In this document: positions 34,076-42,776 of the stretch, piece by piece
Position numbering within the stretch: the first letter of the stretch is position 1
Layout of the letters: every line of letters starts with the position of its first letter
Assembly (NCBI GenBank): GCA_019694455.1
Contig: JAIBBY010000034.1
Span: 1 to 53,531, forward strand
DNA: 53,531 nt
Source of the DNA: Pirellulales bacterium
GTDB taxonomy: Bacteria > Planctomycetota > Planctomycetia > Pirellulales > JAEUIK01
Reading direction: 5' to 3'
Translations under genes and position numbers: made by a program
Notes under the pieces: generated by a model
What the model was told of the DNA's origin: nothing
Database searches by the model: none
The model's input: only the letters and a program-made list of their open reading frames with translations

Positions 34076-35269
34076 TCATCCGTGCCAATTCGGATAAGCC
34101 ACCAACCCAATCGCCGCCGCCGCCAAGACCACGATCGGCTCGGGCAGCTTCTGATATCGCCACAATAGCGCGAGCGTCGCGGCGCAAAGCGCCATCTTGA
34201 ACCACTGCGGCGAATACCCCTGTTCAAAGAGGGTGCGGCGTCCCAGCACGACCACCGCGCCCGCAATGGCGCCGATCGCGGCGGCGGTCACCCCGTCGAC
34301 AAACGCCACGATGCCCGGCCGTTTGCCATACTTCTTGAAATACGGCGCCGGAATGATGGTCAGCAGGTAGCACGGCAGAAAGGTGGCCACTGCCGCCACG
34401 CTAGCGCCGGGCAGGCCGTCGATCAGATAGCCAATAAACCCGACGGTGATGACCACCGGACCGGGCGTAATCATGGCCACCGCGACCGCATCCAAAAATT
34501 GCTGGTCGTTCAGCCAACCATATTCCTTGACCACGCCGCCATATAGAAATGGCACAATCGCCAGTCCACTGCCGAAAACAAAGGCGCCCGCCTTCGTGAA
34601 GAACATCGCGATGCGCGCCAGCGTCTCGCGCTCGGTGGCAGCGGCGGAGCCTGTCGTCGCCATTACAAATGGCAACAGCGCGGCGCCAGCCGACCCGGCC
34701 GAGCGAATAAATCGCGGCGGCGTTCTGGTCAGCCAAACGATCAAGCCAGCGGCCAGGAAGATCGCGATCTTTTCGGATTCGGTGACCACCGTCATCGCGG
34801 CGCTAACCAGGTAGATCGTCCACAGCAGCCAATCCTTGCCAATCGTCTTCTTCGTTAGTTTATAGGCGCTCAGACTGATGATGGCGATCACGGCGGCGCC
34901 AACGCCGTAGAACACGGCCTGCATCCAAGGCAAGCCACCATACCGCACATACGCGTAACCAATGGCCAGCACCATCAAAAACGACGGCAGCACAAAGGCC
35001 AATCCAACCGCGGTGGCGCCGAGCACGCGGTAATGCACAAAGCCAAGATAGATAGCCAACTGCGCCGCCAGCGGCCCCGGCATGATCTGCGCCAGGGTCA
35101 GCCCCTCCTTGAACTCCGCTTCGCTGATCCAACCGCGCGACTCCACCAGGTCACGATGCATGTAGCCCACCAGCGCCACCGGCCCCCCAAAGCCGATCGT
35201 GCCCAGCTTGAGCGCGTACCCCGTCAACTGCACCAGTGAATAGACCGGGGGCGCCGATTGATGATCCAT
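34076..35269 (-). CDS. chrA: Chromate transporter (ChrA family, two-domain)
   Basis: Membrane antiporter family associated with chromate efflux. The protein is an internal duplication: each half carries a version of FGGPVALVGY / FGSGLAIVPFLYGG and QIMPGPLAAQLA / AMITPGPVVITVGFIGY, with about ten hydrophobic segments. 397 aa is the long form. ATG 35269 was preferred to GTG 35275 because GGAA lies 7 nt upstream of it. The true substrate may not be chromate in this organism; the assignment is by family. Confidence 0.9.
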   Translation of the reverse strand: MDHQSAPPVYSLVQLTGYALKLGTIGFGGPVALVGYMHRDLVESRGWISEAEFKEGLTLAQIMPGPLAAQLAIYLGFVHYRVLGATAVGLAFVLPSFLMVLAIGYAYVRYGGLPWMQAVFYGVGAAVIAIISLSAYKLTKKTIGKDWLLWTIYLVSAAMTVVTESEKIAIFLAAGLIVWLTRTPPRFIRSAGSAGAALLPFVMATTGSAAATERETLARIAMFFTKAGAFVFGSGLAIVPFLYGGVVKEYGWLNDQQFLDAVAVAMITPGPVVITVGFIGYLIDGLPGASVAAVATFLPCYLLTIIPAPYFKKYGKRPGIVAFVDGVTAAAIGAIAGAVVVLGRRTLFEQGYSPQWFKMALCAATLALLWRYQKLPEPIVVLAAAAIGLVAYPNWHG

Positions 35270-35484
35270 GTTCACGTTCCGCCGCGGTGCCCCGATACAA
35301 CCGGCTCACCCGCAGCCGGGCGTCGACCGTTTTAGCAGCGCTCAAGACACAGGCGGAAGATCAGCGCCAGCGCCTGAACTCGATTTCAGAATTGGCGCGC
35401 AGCCTCGACGACCACCGCGCGCAGCGCATCAACTCGGCCGCAGGCCGGGCAAAGGGACACTCCCTGGCCGCTAGCGCTCGTCCG

Positions 35485-36633
35485 CTAGATCCGCTCGATG
35501 ATCGTGCAGGTCGCCATGCCGTGGCCGATGCACATGGTTTGCAGGCCCAGCGTCCCGCCGGTCGCCCGCAAACCCTCGACCATCTTGGCCATCAGTCCCG
35601 CGCCGGTGCCGCCGAGCGGGTGCCCATGCGCGATTGCGCCTCCCCACGGGTTCACCTTGGCCATGTCGGGCTTGATCTCGCGGGCCCAGCCCAGCACCAC
35701 ATTGGCGAACGCCTCGTTGATCTCGATCCAGTCGATGTCCTTGATCGTGAGCCCCGCCTTCTTCAGCGCCTTCTGCGTGGCCGGGATCACGCCCGCCAGT
35801 TGCAGCGTGGGGTCGTCGCCAACCGCCACCCGCGCCAGAAAGCGGGCCTTCGGCTTGTACCCTTCGGCCTCGGCGACCTCGCGATTGCCAATCAGCACCG
35901 CCGCCGAACCGTCCGAAATCTGGCTGCTGTTGGCCGCCGTCACGGTGCCATCGGGGCGAAACACCGTCTTGAGGCTCGCGATCTTCGCCGGGTCGAGCGT
36001 ATCGCGAATCCCCTCGTCGCGCGTGAGCGTCACCTTCTCCCCTTCGGCGGTCAATCCCTCGACGGGGATGATCTCCTTATTGCGCCCTTCCTTGGCGGCG
36101 ACGCTGGCGCGGCGATGACTTTCCATCGAGTACTCGTCCGCCTCCTTGCGGCTGATCTTCCACTTATCGGCCATCCGCTCGGCGCTTTCCCCCTGATGCA
36201 CCAGTTCAAACTGTTGAAACAGCATGGGGTTGAGCTTATCGAGTCCCCCCAGGTCGCTGAACATCGGGGCCCGCGTCATGTGCTCGACGCCGGCGCCGAT
36301 GGAGTAATCAACATCCCCCGCCGCCGCCTGCTGCGCCGCGAAGTGAATCGCCTGCTGGGCAGAGCCGCACATCCGGTTGAGCGTGACCGCCGGCACTTCG
36401 ACCGGAAAGCCCGCCAACAGCACCGCCAGCCGGCCGACGTTGGCGCCTTGCTCTCCCGCCTGGGTGACGCAGCCGGTGACGACATCCTCGATCTTGGCGG
36501 GGCTGATGCCCGTCCGCTCAACAAGGCCCTTGAGCGAGAGCGACAACAAGGTGTCGGGGCGAATTTCGCGAAACAGGCCATCACGCCGGGCAAACGGGGT
36601 GCGTACGGCGTCGATGATTACGGCTTGCGACAT
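35485..36633 (-). CDS. Acetyl-CoA acyltransferase (thiolase)
   Basis: Thiolase of degradative or biosynthetic type: condenses or cleaves acyl-CoA. The N-terminal Cys nucleophile lies in [15 protein letters not shown], the His in [18 protein letters not shown], and the second Cys in [11 protein letters not shown]. All three catalytic residues are present. 382 aa is normal. ATG 36633 has AAGGAG about 7 nt upstream; the longer frame to 36720 has no family similarity. No other beta-oxidation gene is adjacent. Confidence 0.95.
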   Translation of the reverse strand: MSQAVIIDAVRTPFARRDGLFREIRPDTLLSLSLKGLVERTGISPAKIEDVVTGCVTQAGEQGANVGRLAVLLAGFPVEVPAVTLNRMCGSAQQAIHFAAQQAAAGDVDYSIGAGVEHMTRAPMFSDLGGLDKLNPMLFQQFELVHQGESAERMADKWKISRKEADEYSMESHRRASVAAKEGRNKEIIPVEGLTAEGEKVTLTRDEGIRDTLDPAKIASLKTVFRPDGTVTAANSSQISDGSAAVLIGNREVAEAEGYKPKARFLARVAVGDDPTLQLAGVIPATQKALKKAGLTIKDIDWIEINEAFANVVLGWAREIKPDMAKVNPWGGAIAHGHPLGGTGAGLMAKMVEGLRATGGTLGLQTMCIGHGMATCTIIERI

Positions 36634-36855
36634 GACAGGCTCCTTGACTGGTTGGCTGAGCGGCGGCGAAGGCGATAAACGACAACAAACCGCCCCACGG
36701 GCGATCCGGCGATGGGCCAAGCAGTCACTAATTTAGCGACGGCAAAGGGCGTTGTCGAAGCCGGGCCGGGGAGGCGATAATTGGCGGGCCGCTACTGAGC
36801 TTTTCCTTTCACGGAATCATCCGAAACCATTTCCGCCAACCTTCAAGGGGCACCG

Positions 36856-39570
36856 ATGACAATCCTCCCACGATTGGCCCAAGCCGCTCTGACACTCGCA
36901 TTGTTTTTATTGGCGGGACAGGAAGCGAAGGCCCAATGGATTGATGGCGCGCCTGGCGCTCACGGCCTGGACGGCATGCCCGGCAGCGATGGGCAACCAG
37001 GTGGCAACGGCATGACGCGAGAAGTTGTTCCGGGCGTAGTGATCCTGCCCGGCCGTGGCGGCAATGGCGGCAATGGAGGCAACGGCCTGAACGGCACGCC
37101 GGGCGGGAACGGCGGACGCGGAGGGGACGGCGCCGATGGGTTGTTACTTTCGGAAACCTACGCTGATAGCTGGATCGCGCCAGATGGCGGCAATGGAGGA
37201 GCTGGAGGATCGGGTTATCTCAGTGGATGGTATTCGAATGGAGGTGATGGGGGCGACGGCGGCGATGTCGTTGCAGCCAACGTTGATGCTGTGCGCGCCG
37301 GCAATGGCGGAAACGGCGGGAGCGGCGGCGGCGAGATATATCACAGTGGCAGTGGCGGCAACGGTGGCAATGTCACCGCGACAAATGTCCTTGTCGCTGT
37401 TGGCGGAAATGGCGGACTGAGCGGCGTAAGCGAGAATCATTTTTCGCAGGGAAATGGAGGAAACGGTGGAGACGCCACCGCGACTAACTCAGCAGTTGGC
37501 AAGGCAAGCGCGACAGGAGGGCTCGGAGGATCGGCCAGCAGCACAGACGGCTTCGGCAATGGTGGAAACGGTGGAAACGCTTGGGCAGAGTCAACGCTCA
37601 CCAATGCCATCGACTTGGTGACGGCGCAAGGCGGCGATGGCGGGTTTGGCGGCAATTGGGATGTGCCAGGCTTCAACTCCGGACACGGCGGCAGCGCGAC
37701 GGCGATTGGCGGCGCGAACGTTGTCGCCACAGGGGGCGCGGGCGGCGCCAATGTGAATGGACAGGGAGGAGACGGTGGCAGCGCCACCGCAAGCGGACAT
37801 GTCGTTGCGCCGGGAAGCTTCACATCAAATATCATCGCGACGGGTGGCAGCGGCGGCGGCCCAAGATTCTCAGGCGACCCGGGCGCTGGCAGCAACGGTG
37901 GAGATGCGACCGTGACAGGCGCCTACGCGGAAAGCACGACGGGCGGCGCAATCACGATCAATGCGACCGCTACCGGTGGAAACGGTGGGGCGAAGTATTC
38001 GGAACCGAACTCAGGCGGCGACGCAACGATCGTTGACGCGGCGTTCGCGAAGACGAGCGGGGCGGTTGTCCTGACGCAAACCGCAATTGCCGGTAATCCT
38101 GGCGCAGAACAATTTGGTGAACTAAGCGGCGAAAATGGCGGCAGCGCGACTTCGATTCTGCGCTATTCTCGACAGGACGCCGCGCCCACGACAGCATCGG
38201 TCATGGCAATCGCTGGCGAATCGGCGCAGCCCGGCAAAGGTGGCGATGCGTTGGCGCTCGTTGACGTCGCAACGTCAGGCGCAATCAACGTCAATGCGAA
38301 GGTCTTGCCAACCGATTTGCCGTACACCGGCCGTGCTCGTTACACAGGGCAGTTGGAGGCCCATGCTCGAGGAATCAGCACCGGAAACGCGCGAGTGGAG
38401 GTGACCGCTTCGATTGAGAAGCAGTCGTGGAATGACGCCGATCAAGTTGATTTGGTTCCTCGCCTGCAGGCAACCGCGGAAGCAATCAGCGCGGACCTTG
38501 CAATTGCTCGCGCGACCAACTCGCCCGTCACCGCACCTGGCATCAAGTACAGCGTATCACATGCAAAGGCGGTTGGCTCCCAAGCAGATGCGACCGCTCA
38601 ATTTGGAAGCGTGAACGTCACCGAGGCTGCGGGACATAGCACCGGCCCTGTGCAGTCAATAGTTACATCGGCCACGGCCGTGCAAAACCAAGTGGGGTCA
38701 TACGTCAGTACCCGGTCTGAGGCATACTTTGGTCGCGCGATGATGCCCGATCAAGTTGGCACCAGAGTGATCGCGGATCCACTCGATTGGGATGTGTATT
38801 CCTTGTATCAGCATAATGACCAATTGCGCGCGGTGGGTGTGGCCGACCCGCAAAGCAATACGCTCGCGATTGGCGAAATTCTTCACTTAAGCAACACGCA
38901 ATTTGCCGATGTGAACAACCAAAACTCGGTTTCGATCGTCCTGGACGCCTCGCAGTTGAATCCGAACCAGGATTTGGGAATCGCCTACTATATCGCTTCC
39001 GGCGCCATCGGCAATTTGACTGGAGTTGCGTTTGATTGGTCCATCAGCCGCAACGGCGCCCCCGTACTGAATCAACACTTTGACGATCCAGCCGACATCG
39101 ACAACTTTTTCGATGGCCCGCGTGCGCTTACGTATCTTGGCACAACGCTAGGTGACGTTGACGGCCCTATTCACCTCGACTTTGATCTGACCTCCGAGTT
39201 TACGGACACCATGCCATCGGGACACCAGTTTGGCTTTGTCCTGGTCACTCTCCCCAAACCGGGCGACGGCAACGACGATGGGGTGGCCGACGGAGCGGAC
39301 TACACCTTATGGGCAGACAAATTCCACCGCGGTGGCTATTACGACGGCGTTTCAGGCGGTAACTTCAATCACGATTATTGGGTCGATGGCGCCGACTACA
39401 CGATTTGGGCAGATCACGCCTCGCTGGGCAGTGCGGCATCGGCGGCCCTGCCCGTGCCCGAGCCGGCAACGCTAATCCTGGCCGCAATCGGCGGCTTGAC
39501 CATCGCCGTTGTTGCCACCCGACGACCGCGAGCACAGATGGCGGCAGTGCAAACCGGCCGACACGCGTAG
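36856..39570 (+). CDS. Glycine-rich, collagen-like secreted protein with dockerin-like and PEP-CTERM ends
   Basis: 904-residue export protein of low-complexity design. A signal peptide (about 1-27) is followed by seven Gly-X-Y triplets (GAPGAHGLDGMPGSDGQPGG) and then GGNGG-type glycine/asparagine-rich repeats to about residue 390, like PE-PGRS or collagen-like surface proteins. A Thr/Ala/Val-rich part (about 400-640) and a beta-type part follow. Near 802-855 two calcium-loop-like units (NDDGVADGADYTLWAD and NHDYWVDGADYTIWAD) resemble dockerin repeats. The C terminus is VPEPATLILAAIGGLTIA plus an Arg-rich tail, the PEP-CTERM exosortase signal. AAGGGG precedes the ATG. Likely an extracellular structural protein; no enzyme domain was found. 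Confidence 0.85.
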   Translation: MTILPRLAQAALTLALFLLAGQEAKAQWIDGAPGAHGLDGMPGSDGQPGGNGMTREVVPGVVILPGRGGNGGNGGNGLNGTPGGNGGRGGDGADGLLLSETYADSWIAPDGGNGGAGGSGYLSGWYSNGGDGGDGGDVVAANVDAVRAGNGGNGGSGGGEIYHSGSGGNGGNVTATNVLVAVGGNGGLSGVSENHFSQGNGGNGGDATATNSAVGKASATGGLGGSASSTDGFGNGGNGGNAWAESTLTNAIDLVTAQGGDGGFGGNWDVPGFNSGHGGSATAIGGANVVATGGAGGANVNGQGGDGGSATASGHVVAPGSFTSNIIATGGSGGGPRFSGDPGAGSNGGDATVTGAYAESTTGGAITINATATGGNGGAKYSEPNSGGDATIVDAAFAKTSGAVVLTQTAIAGNPGAEQFGELSGENGGSATSILRYSRQDAAPTTASVMAIAGESAQPGKGGDALALVDVATSGAINVNAKVLPTDLPYTGRARYTGQLEAHARGISTGNARVEVTASIEKQSWNDADQVDLVPRLQATAEAISADLAIARATNSPVTAPGIKYSVSHAKAVGSQADATAQFGSVNVTEAAGHSTGPVQSIVTSATAVQNQVGSYVSTRSEAYFGRAMMPDQVGTRVIADPLDWDVYSLYQHNDQLRAVGVADPQSNTLAIGEILHLSNTQFADVNNQNSVSIVLDASQLNPNQDLGIAYYIASGAIGNLTGVAFDWSISRNGAPVLNQHFDDPADIDNFFDGPRALTYLGTTLGDVDGPIHLDFDLTSEFTDTMPSGHQFGFVLVTLPKPGDGNDDGVADGADYTLWADKFHRGGYYDGVSGGNFNHDYWVDGADYTIWADHASLGSAASAALPVPEPATLILAAIGGLTIAVVATRRPRAQMAAVQTGRHA

Positions 39571-39608
39571 GTTCAAAAGCAGCAGGCGGAAGGGAACCGG
39601 GGATTGGC

Positions 39609-40016
39609 TCACTCGTCGTCGGGAGGAGCGGGATGAGCCCGCAAACGAAAGAACTCCGCGATTTCGGACTTGCCGGCGCCAGCGCTTGCCACGGACAACG
39701 TCAACGCCACCAGTCCCGCTTCGTCGGCGTCGATCTCGATGTCGTTCATCGCAAGAAAAATAACGGCGGCCGCCGCGCCCGTCCGCTTGTTTCCATCCAA
39801 AAACGGATGGTTTTGCACGATATGGTACAAATAGGCGGCCGCCATTTCGTATAGATCACTGTGCAGGCATTCGCCGCCAAAGGAAGCCTGCGGCATGGCA
39901 ATCGCTGAGAGCAGCAGACCTGCGTCGCGCACACCGCCAATTCCGCCGTAGACTTCGATCAGACTACGATGTACGCGCATGACGCGATCCATGTCCAAGA
40001 AGCACGGAGTGTCCAT
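39609..40016 (-). CDS. Doc-type toxin (Fic/Doc family)
   Basis: Toxin of the Fic fold. The motif HPFLDGNKRTG (residues 70-80) is the Doc-type H-x-F-x-D-G-N-K-R, lacking the extra Arg of AMP-transferring Fic enzymes; P1 Doc phosphorylates EF-Tu, and the same activity is inferred. Length (135 aa) fits Doc. The start is 6 nt after the antitoxin stop, so both are co-transcribed. The catalytic lysine and Asn are present, so the toxin appears intact. Confidence 0.9.
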   Translation of the reverse strand: MDTPCFLDMDRVMRVHRSLIEVYGGIGGVRDAGLLLSAIAMPQASFGGECLHSDLYEMAAAYLYHIVQNHPFLDGNKRTGAAAAVIFLAMNDIEIDADEAGLVALTLSVASAGAGKSEIAEFFRLRAHPAPPDDE

Positions 40017-40022
40017 GATGAC

Positions 40023-40250
40023 TTACTCCGCCAGACGCTTCATGGCGCGGCCAAACCGCGCATGCACCATTTCCAGTGACTTCTGAAACTTTTTCTCTTC
40101 CTTGGAGTCGCGTACGGGCGTCAAGACGAGGCACTGCCCATCGCTCATGATCTCAAACGGAGTATCCGGCGTGGCGCGCAGCAGCTCCAAGATGGGCTTC
40201 TCGATGACCAGCGCGTAGCTGTTGCCGTGCTTGGTCAGGGACTTGATCAT
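40023..40250 (-). CDS. AbrB/MazE-type antitoxin partner of Doc
   Basis: A 75-residue DNA-binding antitoxin with a swapped-hairpin AbrB fold: SLTKHGNSYALVIEKPILELL then TPDTPFEIMSDGQCLVLTP, followed by a charged helix (KKFQKSLEMVHARFGRAMKRL) that would bind the toxin. This differs from the Phd antitoxin of P1 Doc. GGAG is 9 nt before ATG 40250. It probably represses its own promoter just upstream. Confidence 0.87.
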   Translation of the reverse strand: MIKSLTKHGNSYALVIEKPILELLRATPDTPFEIMSDGQCLVLTPVRDSKEEKKFQKSLEMVHARFGRAMKRLAE

Positions 40251-40276
40251 GGCGGGACTCCGTGGTTAGTACAATA

Positions 40277-40312
40277 TGATACCAATATATCACCAATTGG
40301 CTCAATAGTCAA
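40277..40312 (-). promoter_or_regulatory. Promoter and candidate operator of the AbrB-Doc operon
   Basis: On the minus strand TTGACT (40312-40307) and TATATT (40289-40284) are separated by 17 nt, a near-consensus promoter. The partly palindromic TGATATATTGGTATCA (40292-40277) overlaps the -10 and start site, and the perfect palindrome CCAATTGG (40293-40300) lies between -35 and -10. Both fit autorepression by the antitoxin. Confidence 0.7.
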
Positions 40313-40429
40313 TTTCGGGTCGGCGGATGCCAGGGGCTTGCGTCCCGGGCTAATGACACGTGCTCCATTGGGGCACGCTGGCCGCAGGCCACAGACGCAA
40401 TTCGTGCCCTGGAGCCATAACAACTCGCC

Positions 40430-41455
40430 TCATACCACCGCATCAGGGCCAACCTTCACCAGCATCTTGCCGAGGTTGTCGCCGCGAAAGAGACCCAAGA
40501 ACGCCTCGGGGGCTTTATCAAGACCTTCGACCACCGTCTCGCGCCACTTCAGTTTGCCCTGGCCGATCCAGCCCCCCATGTCGGCCAAAAACTGATCGCG
40601 CAGGTCGGCGTGATCGGTGACGATGAAGCCTTGAATCCGCAGCCGACGCGGGATGACCAGCCCCAAGTTGCTCGGCCCCGGCTCGGCGCTGGTGGCGTTG
40701 TACTGCGAGATCATCCCGCACACCACGATGCGGCCAAAGTCCTTCATGTTGGCCAGCGCCGCATCGAAGTGCGCTCCCCCCACATTCTCGAAGTAGACAT
40801 CGATCCCCTCCGGCAGCGCCTTGGCCACCGCCTTGGTCAGGTCCCCCGCGTCGCGATAGTTGATCGCCTCGTCGGCGCCCGCCTCGCTCTTGAGCCAGGC
40901 CGCCTTCTCCGCCGAGCCGGTGCTGCCAACCACGCGGGCGCCCTTGGCCTTGGCGATCTGGCAGACCACCGAGCCCACCGCCCCCGCCGCACCGGAGACA
41001 AACACCGACTCCCCTTCCTTGAGCGCGCCAACCTTGAGCAGTCCCGCATACGCCGTGAGCCCGGGCATGCCGAGCACGCCCAGATGCGCCTGGATCGGCG
41101 CAAGCTTGGGGTCAATCTTGCCGACGCCGGCGCCACTAGTGATCCAATACTCGCGCCAGCCGTTCATGCCCAGCACATAGTCGCCGGCGCGATAGCGATC
41201 GTGCTTCGACTCGACGACTTGTCCCACGCAGCCGCCGGCCAGCGGTTGACCAACTTCGAACGGCGCCACGTAGCTGCGGCGATCCATCATGCGACCGCGC
41301 ATGTACGGATCGACCGACATCCAGATGTTGCGCACCAAAAACTGCCCCTCCTTGATCTCGGCGACCGGGGCCTCAGCCATTTCAAAGGTCTCGGCGGTCG
41401 GCAGGCCAACGGGGCGCTCACGGAGGCGAATCTCTCGGCTGACTGCGGGTCGCAT
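40430..41455 (-). CDS. MDR-family NADP-dependent oxidoreductase (zinc-independent)
   Basis: Medium-chain reductase of the alkenal/prostaglandin-reductase-like (CurA/YncB) group. GroES-like N-terminal half (VGLPTAETFEMAEAPV, SVDPYMRGRM), then a Rossmann half with SVFVSGAAGAVGSVV and NADPH-binding GSTGSAEKA. No structural zinc cysteines are present. 341 aa matches the family. GAGGGAG lies before ATG 41455; the longer upstream frame is Ser/Arg-rich and rejected. Reduces unsaturated aldehydes or ketones in relatives. Confidence 0.93.
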   Translation of the reverse strand: MRPAVSREIRLRERPVGLPTAETFEMAEAPVAEIKEGQFLVRNIWMSVDPYMRGRMMDRRSYVAPFEVGQPLAGGCVGQVVESKHDRYRAGDYVLGMNGWREYWITSGAGVGKIDPKLAPIQAHLGVLGMPGLTAYAGLLKVGALKEGESVFVSGAAGAVGSVVCQIAKAKGARVVGSTGSAEKAAWLKSEAGADEAINYRDAGDLTKAVAKALPEGIDVYFENVGGAHFDAALANMKDFGRIVVCGMISQYNATSAEPGPSNLGLVIPRRLRIQGFIVTDHADLRDQFLADMGGWIGQGKLKWRETVVEGLDKAPEAFLGLFRGDNLGKMLVKVGPDAVV

Positions 41456-41618
41456 GCTGCAATCTCCCTCGTTGGATCGACGCTCAAATCGATGGTGAAA
41501 CGCTCGCGAGTTTAGCAGAAACAGGGCGCGGCGTCCCACCGGCGCCGCTATCTTGCCGGCTCCTATGCGATGAACGACACTGGACCAGCGACGAGATTCA
41601 AATAGTCCCCGCGACCAC

Positions 41619-42770
41619 ATGATGCCACGCGACTCGATTCGACGATTGAACTGGCAACAATACCGCCAACTGTTTGCAGCGCTTGCGCTCTGCGCGGCAG
41701 CGGCAGGCCACGCCGCCGCGGACGAACCGATCGAGCGGCAGACGCTGTTTGCCGCCGACACGCACGGTTATCACACCTTTCGGATCCCCAGCCTGATTGC
41801 GACGCCGGGCGGCACGGCCATTGCCTTCTGCGAAGGGCGCAAACAGTCGACCTCCGACGCCGGCGACATCGATCTTGTGATGCGCGCCAGCAACGATGGC
41901 GGTAAAACCTGGAATCCGCCGCGCGTCATCTGGGACGACGGCGCCAACACCTGCGGCAACCCCTGCCCAGTGATCGACCTCGCCACCGGCGCGGTGCATC
42001 TGCTGCTCACCCACAACCGGGGCGACGATGCCGAAAGTGAAATTGTCGGCGGCACGGCTCAAGGCTCGCGTACTGTGTGGCAGATGACCTCGACCGATGA
42101 CGGCGCCACCTGGAGCCCGCCGCGCGAGATCACTCCTCAAGTGAAACGCGACCACTGGACCTGGTACGCCACCGGGCCGGGCGTCGGCATCCAGACCAGC
42201 GCCGGCCGATTGCTCATTCCGTGCGATCACACCACGGCCGGCGACCGGGCGATGTGCTCGCACGTCATCTACAGCGACGATCATGGCCAGCGCTGGCAGA
42301 TCGGCGGAGTGGTGGGACCGCGGCTCAACGAGTGCCAGATTGCGGAGCTATCCGACAAATCGCTGCTGCTCAACATGCGCAGTTATCACAAACAGGGCTG
42401 CCGCTTCGCAAGCAAGAGTGACGATGGCGGCCTAACTTGGACTGTGCCCGAGCCAGACCGCGCGCTGATTGAACCGGTCTGTCAGGCGTCGCTATTGCGC
42501 TGGTCGCCGGGCGATGCCGCGGATCGGCGGTTGCTGTTCGCCAATCCCGCGAGTCTGAAACGAGAACGACTGACGGCGCGCCTGAGCCGGGACGATGGCG
42601 CCACGTGGCCCCTGTCGCGCGTGTTGCACACCGGCCTGGCCGCGTATTCCTGCCTGGCGCGCTTGAAAAACAATCAGGTGGCCTGCCTCTACGAATGCGG
42701 CAACGAGTCGCCGTACCAGCGCATCGAACTGGCCACATTCGATTTGGATTGGTTCGACGAGCGGCATTGA
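41619..42770 (+). CDS. Secreted sialidase, GH33
   Basis: Exo-sialidase-like beta-propeller. A basic n-region and hydrophobic core (residues 15-34) form the signal peptide. The arginine of FRIPS (R55) and SDAGD near 79-83 correspond to the substrate carboxylate arginine and the acid Asp. Asp-boxes SNDGGKTW, STDDGATW, SDDGGLTW and SRDDGATW are visible, with NECQIAEL and a late AAYSCL...YECGNE that supply Glu and Tyr. These active-site elements make it a stronger sialidase than the protein at 9491. First gene of a three-gene operon (gap 6 nt to the next). Confidence 0.88.
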   Translation: MMPRDSIRRLNWQQYRQLFAALALCAAAAGHAAADEPIERQTLFAADTHGYHTFRIPSLIATPGGTAIAFCEGRKQSTSDAGDIDLVMRASNDGGKTWNPPRVIWDDGANTCGNPCPVIDLATGAVHLLLTHNRGDDAESEIVGGTAQGSRTVWQMTSTDDGATWSPPREITPQVKRDHWTWYATGPGVGIQTSAGRLLIPCDHTTAGDRAMCSHVIYSDDHGQRWQIGGVVGPRLNECQIAELSDKSLLLNMRSYHKQGCRFASKSDDGGLTWTVPEPDRALIEPVCQASLLRWSPGDAADRRLLFANPASLKRERLTARLSRDDGATWPLSRVLHTGLAAYSCLARLKNNQVACLYECGNESPYQRIELATFDLDWFDERH

Positions 42771-42776
42771 TCGAAG

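Noticed and set aside
33579..34205. Minus-strand frame across the tRNA-Gly gene
   Set aside because: It overlaps the sulfatase and the tRNA and has no family features.
37030..38000. GGNGG-coding repeats considered as a CRISPR or tandem DNA array
   Set aside because: Repeats are imperfect, in frame and without spacers; they are coding low-complexity sequence.
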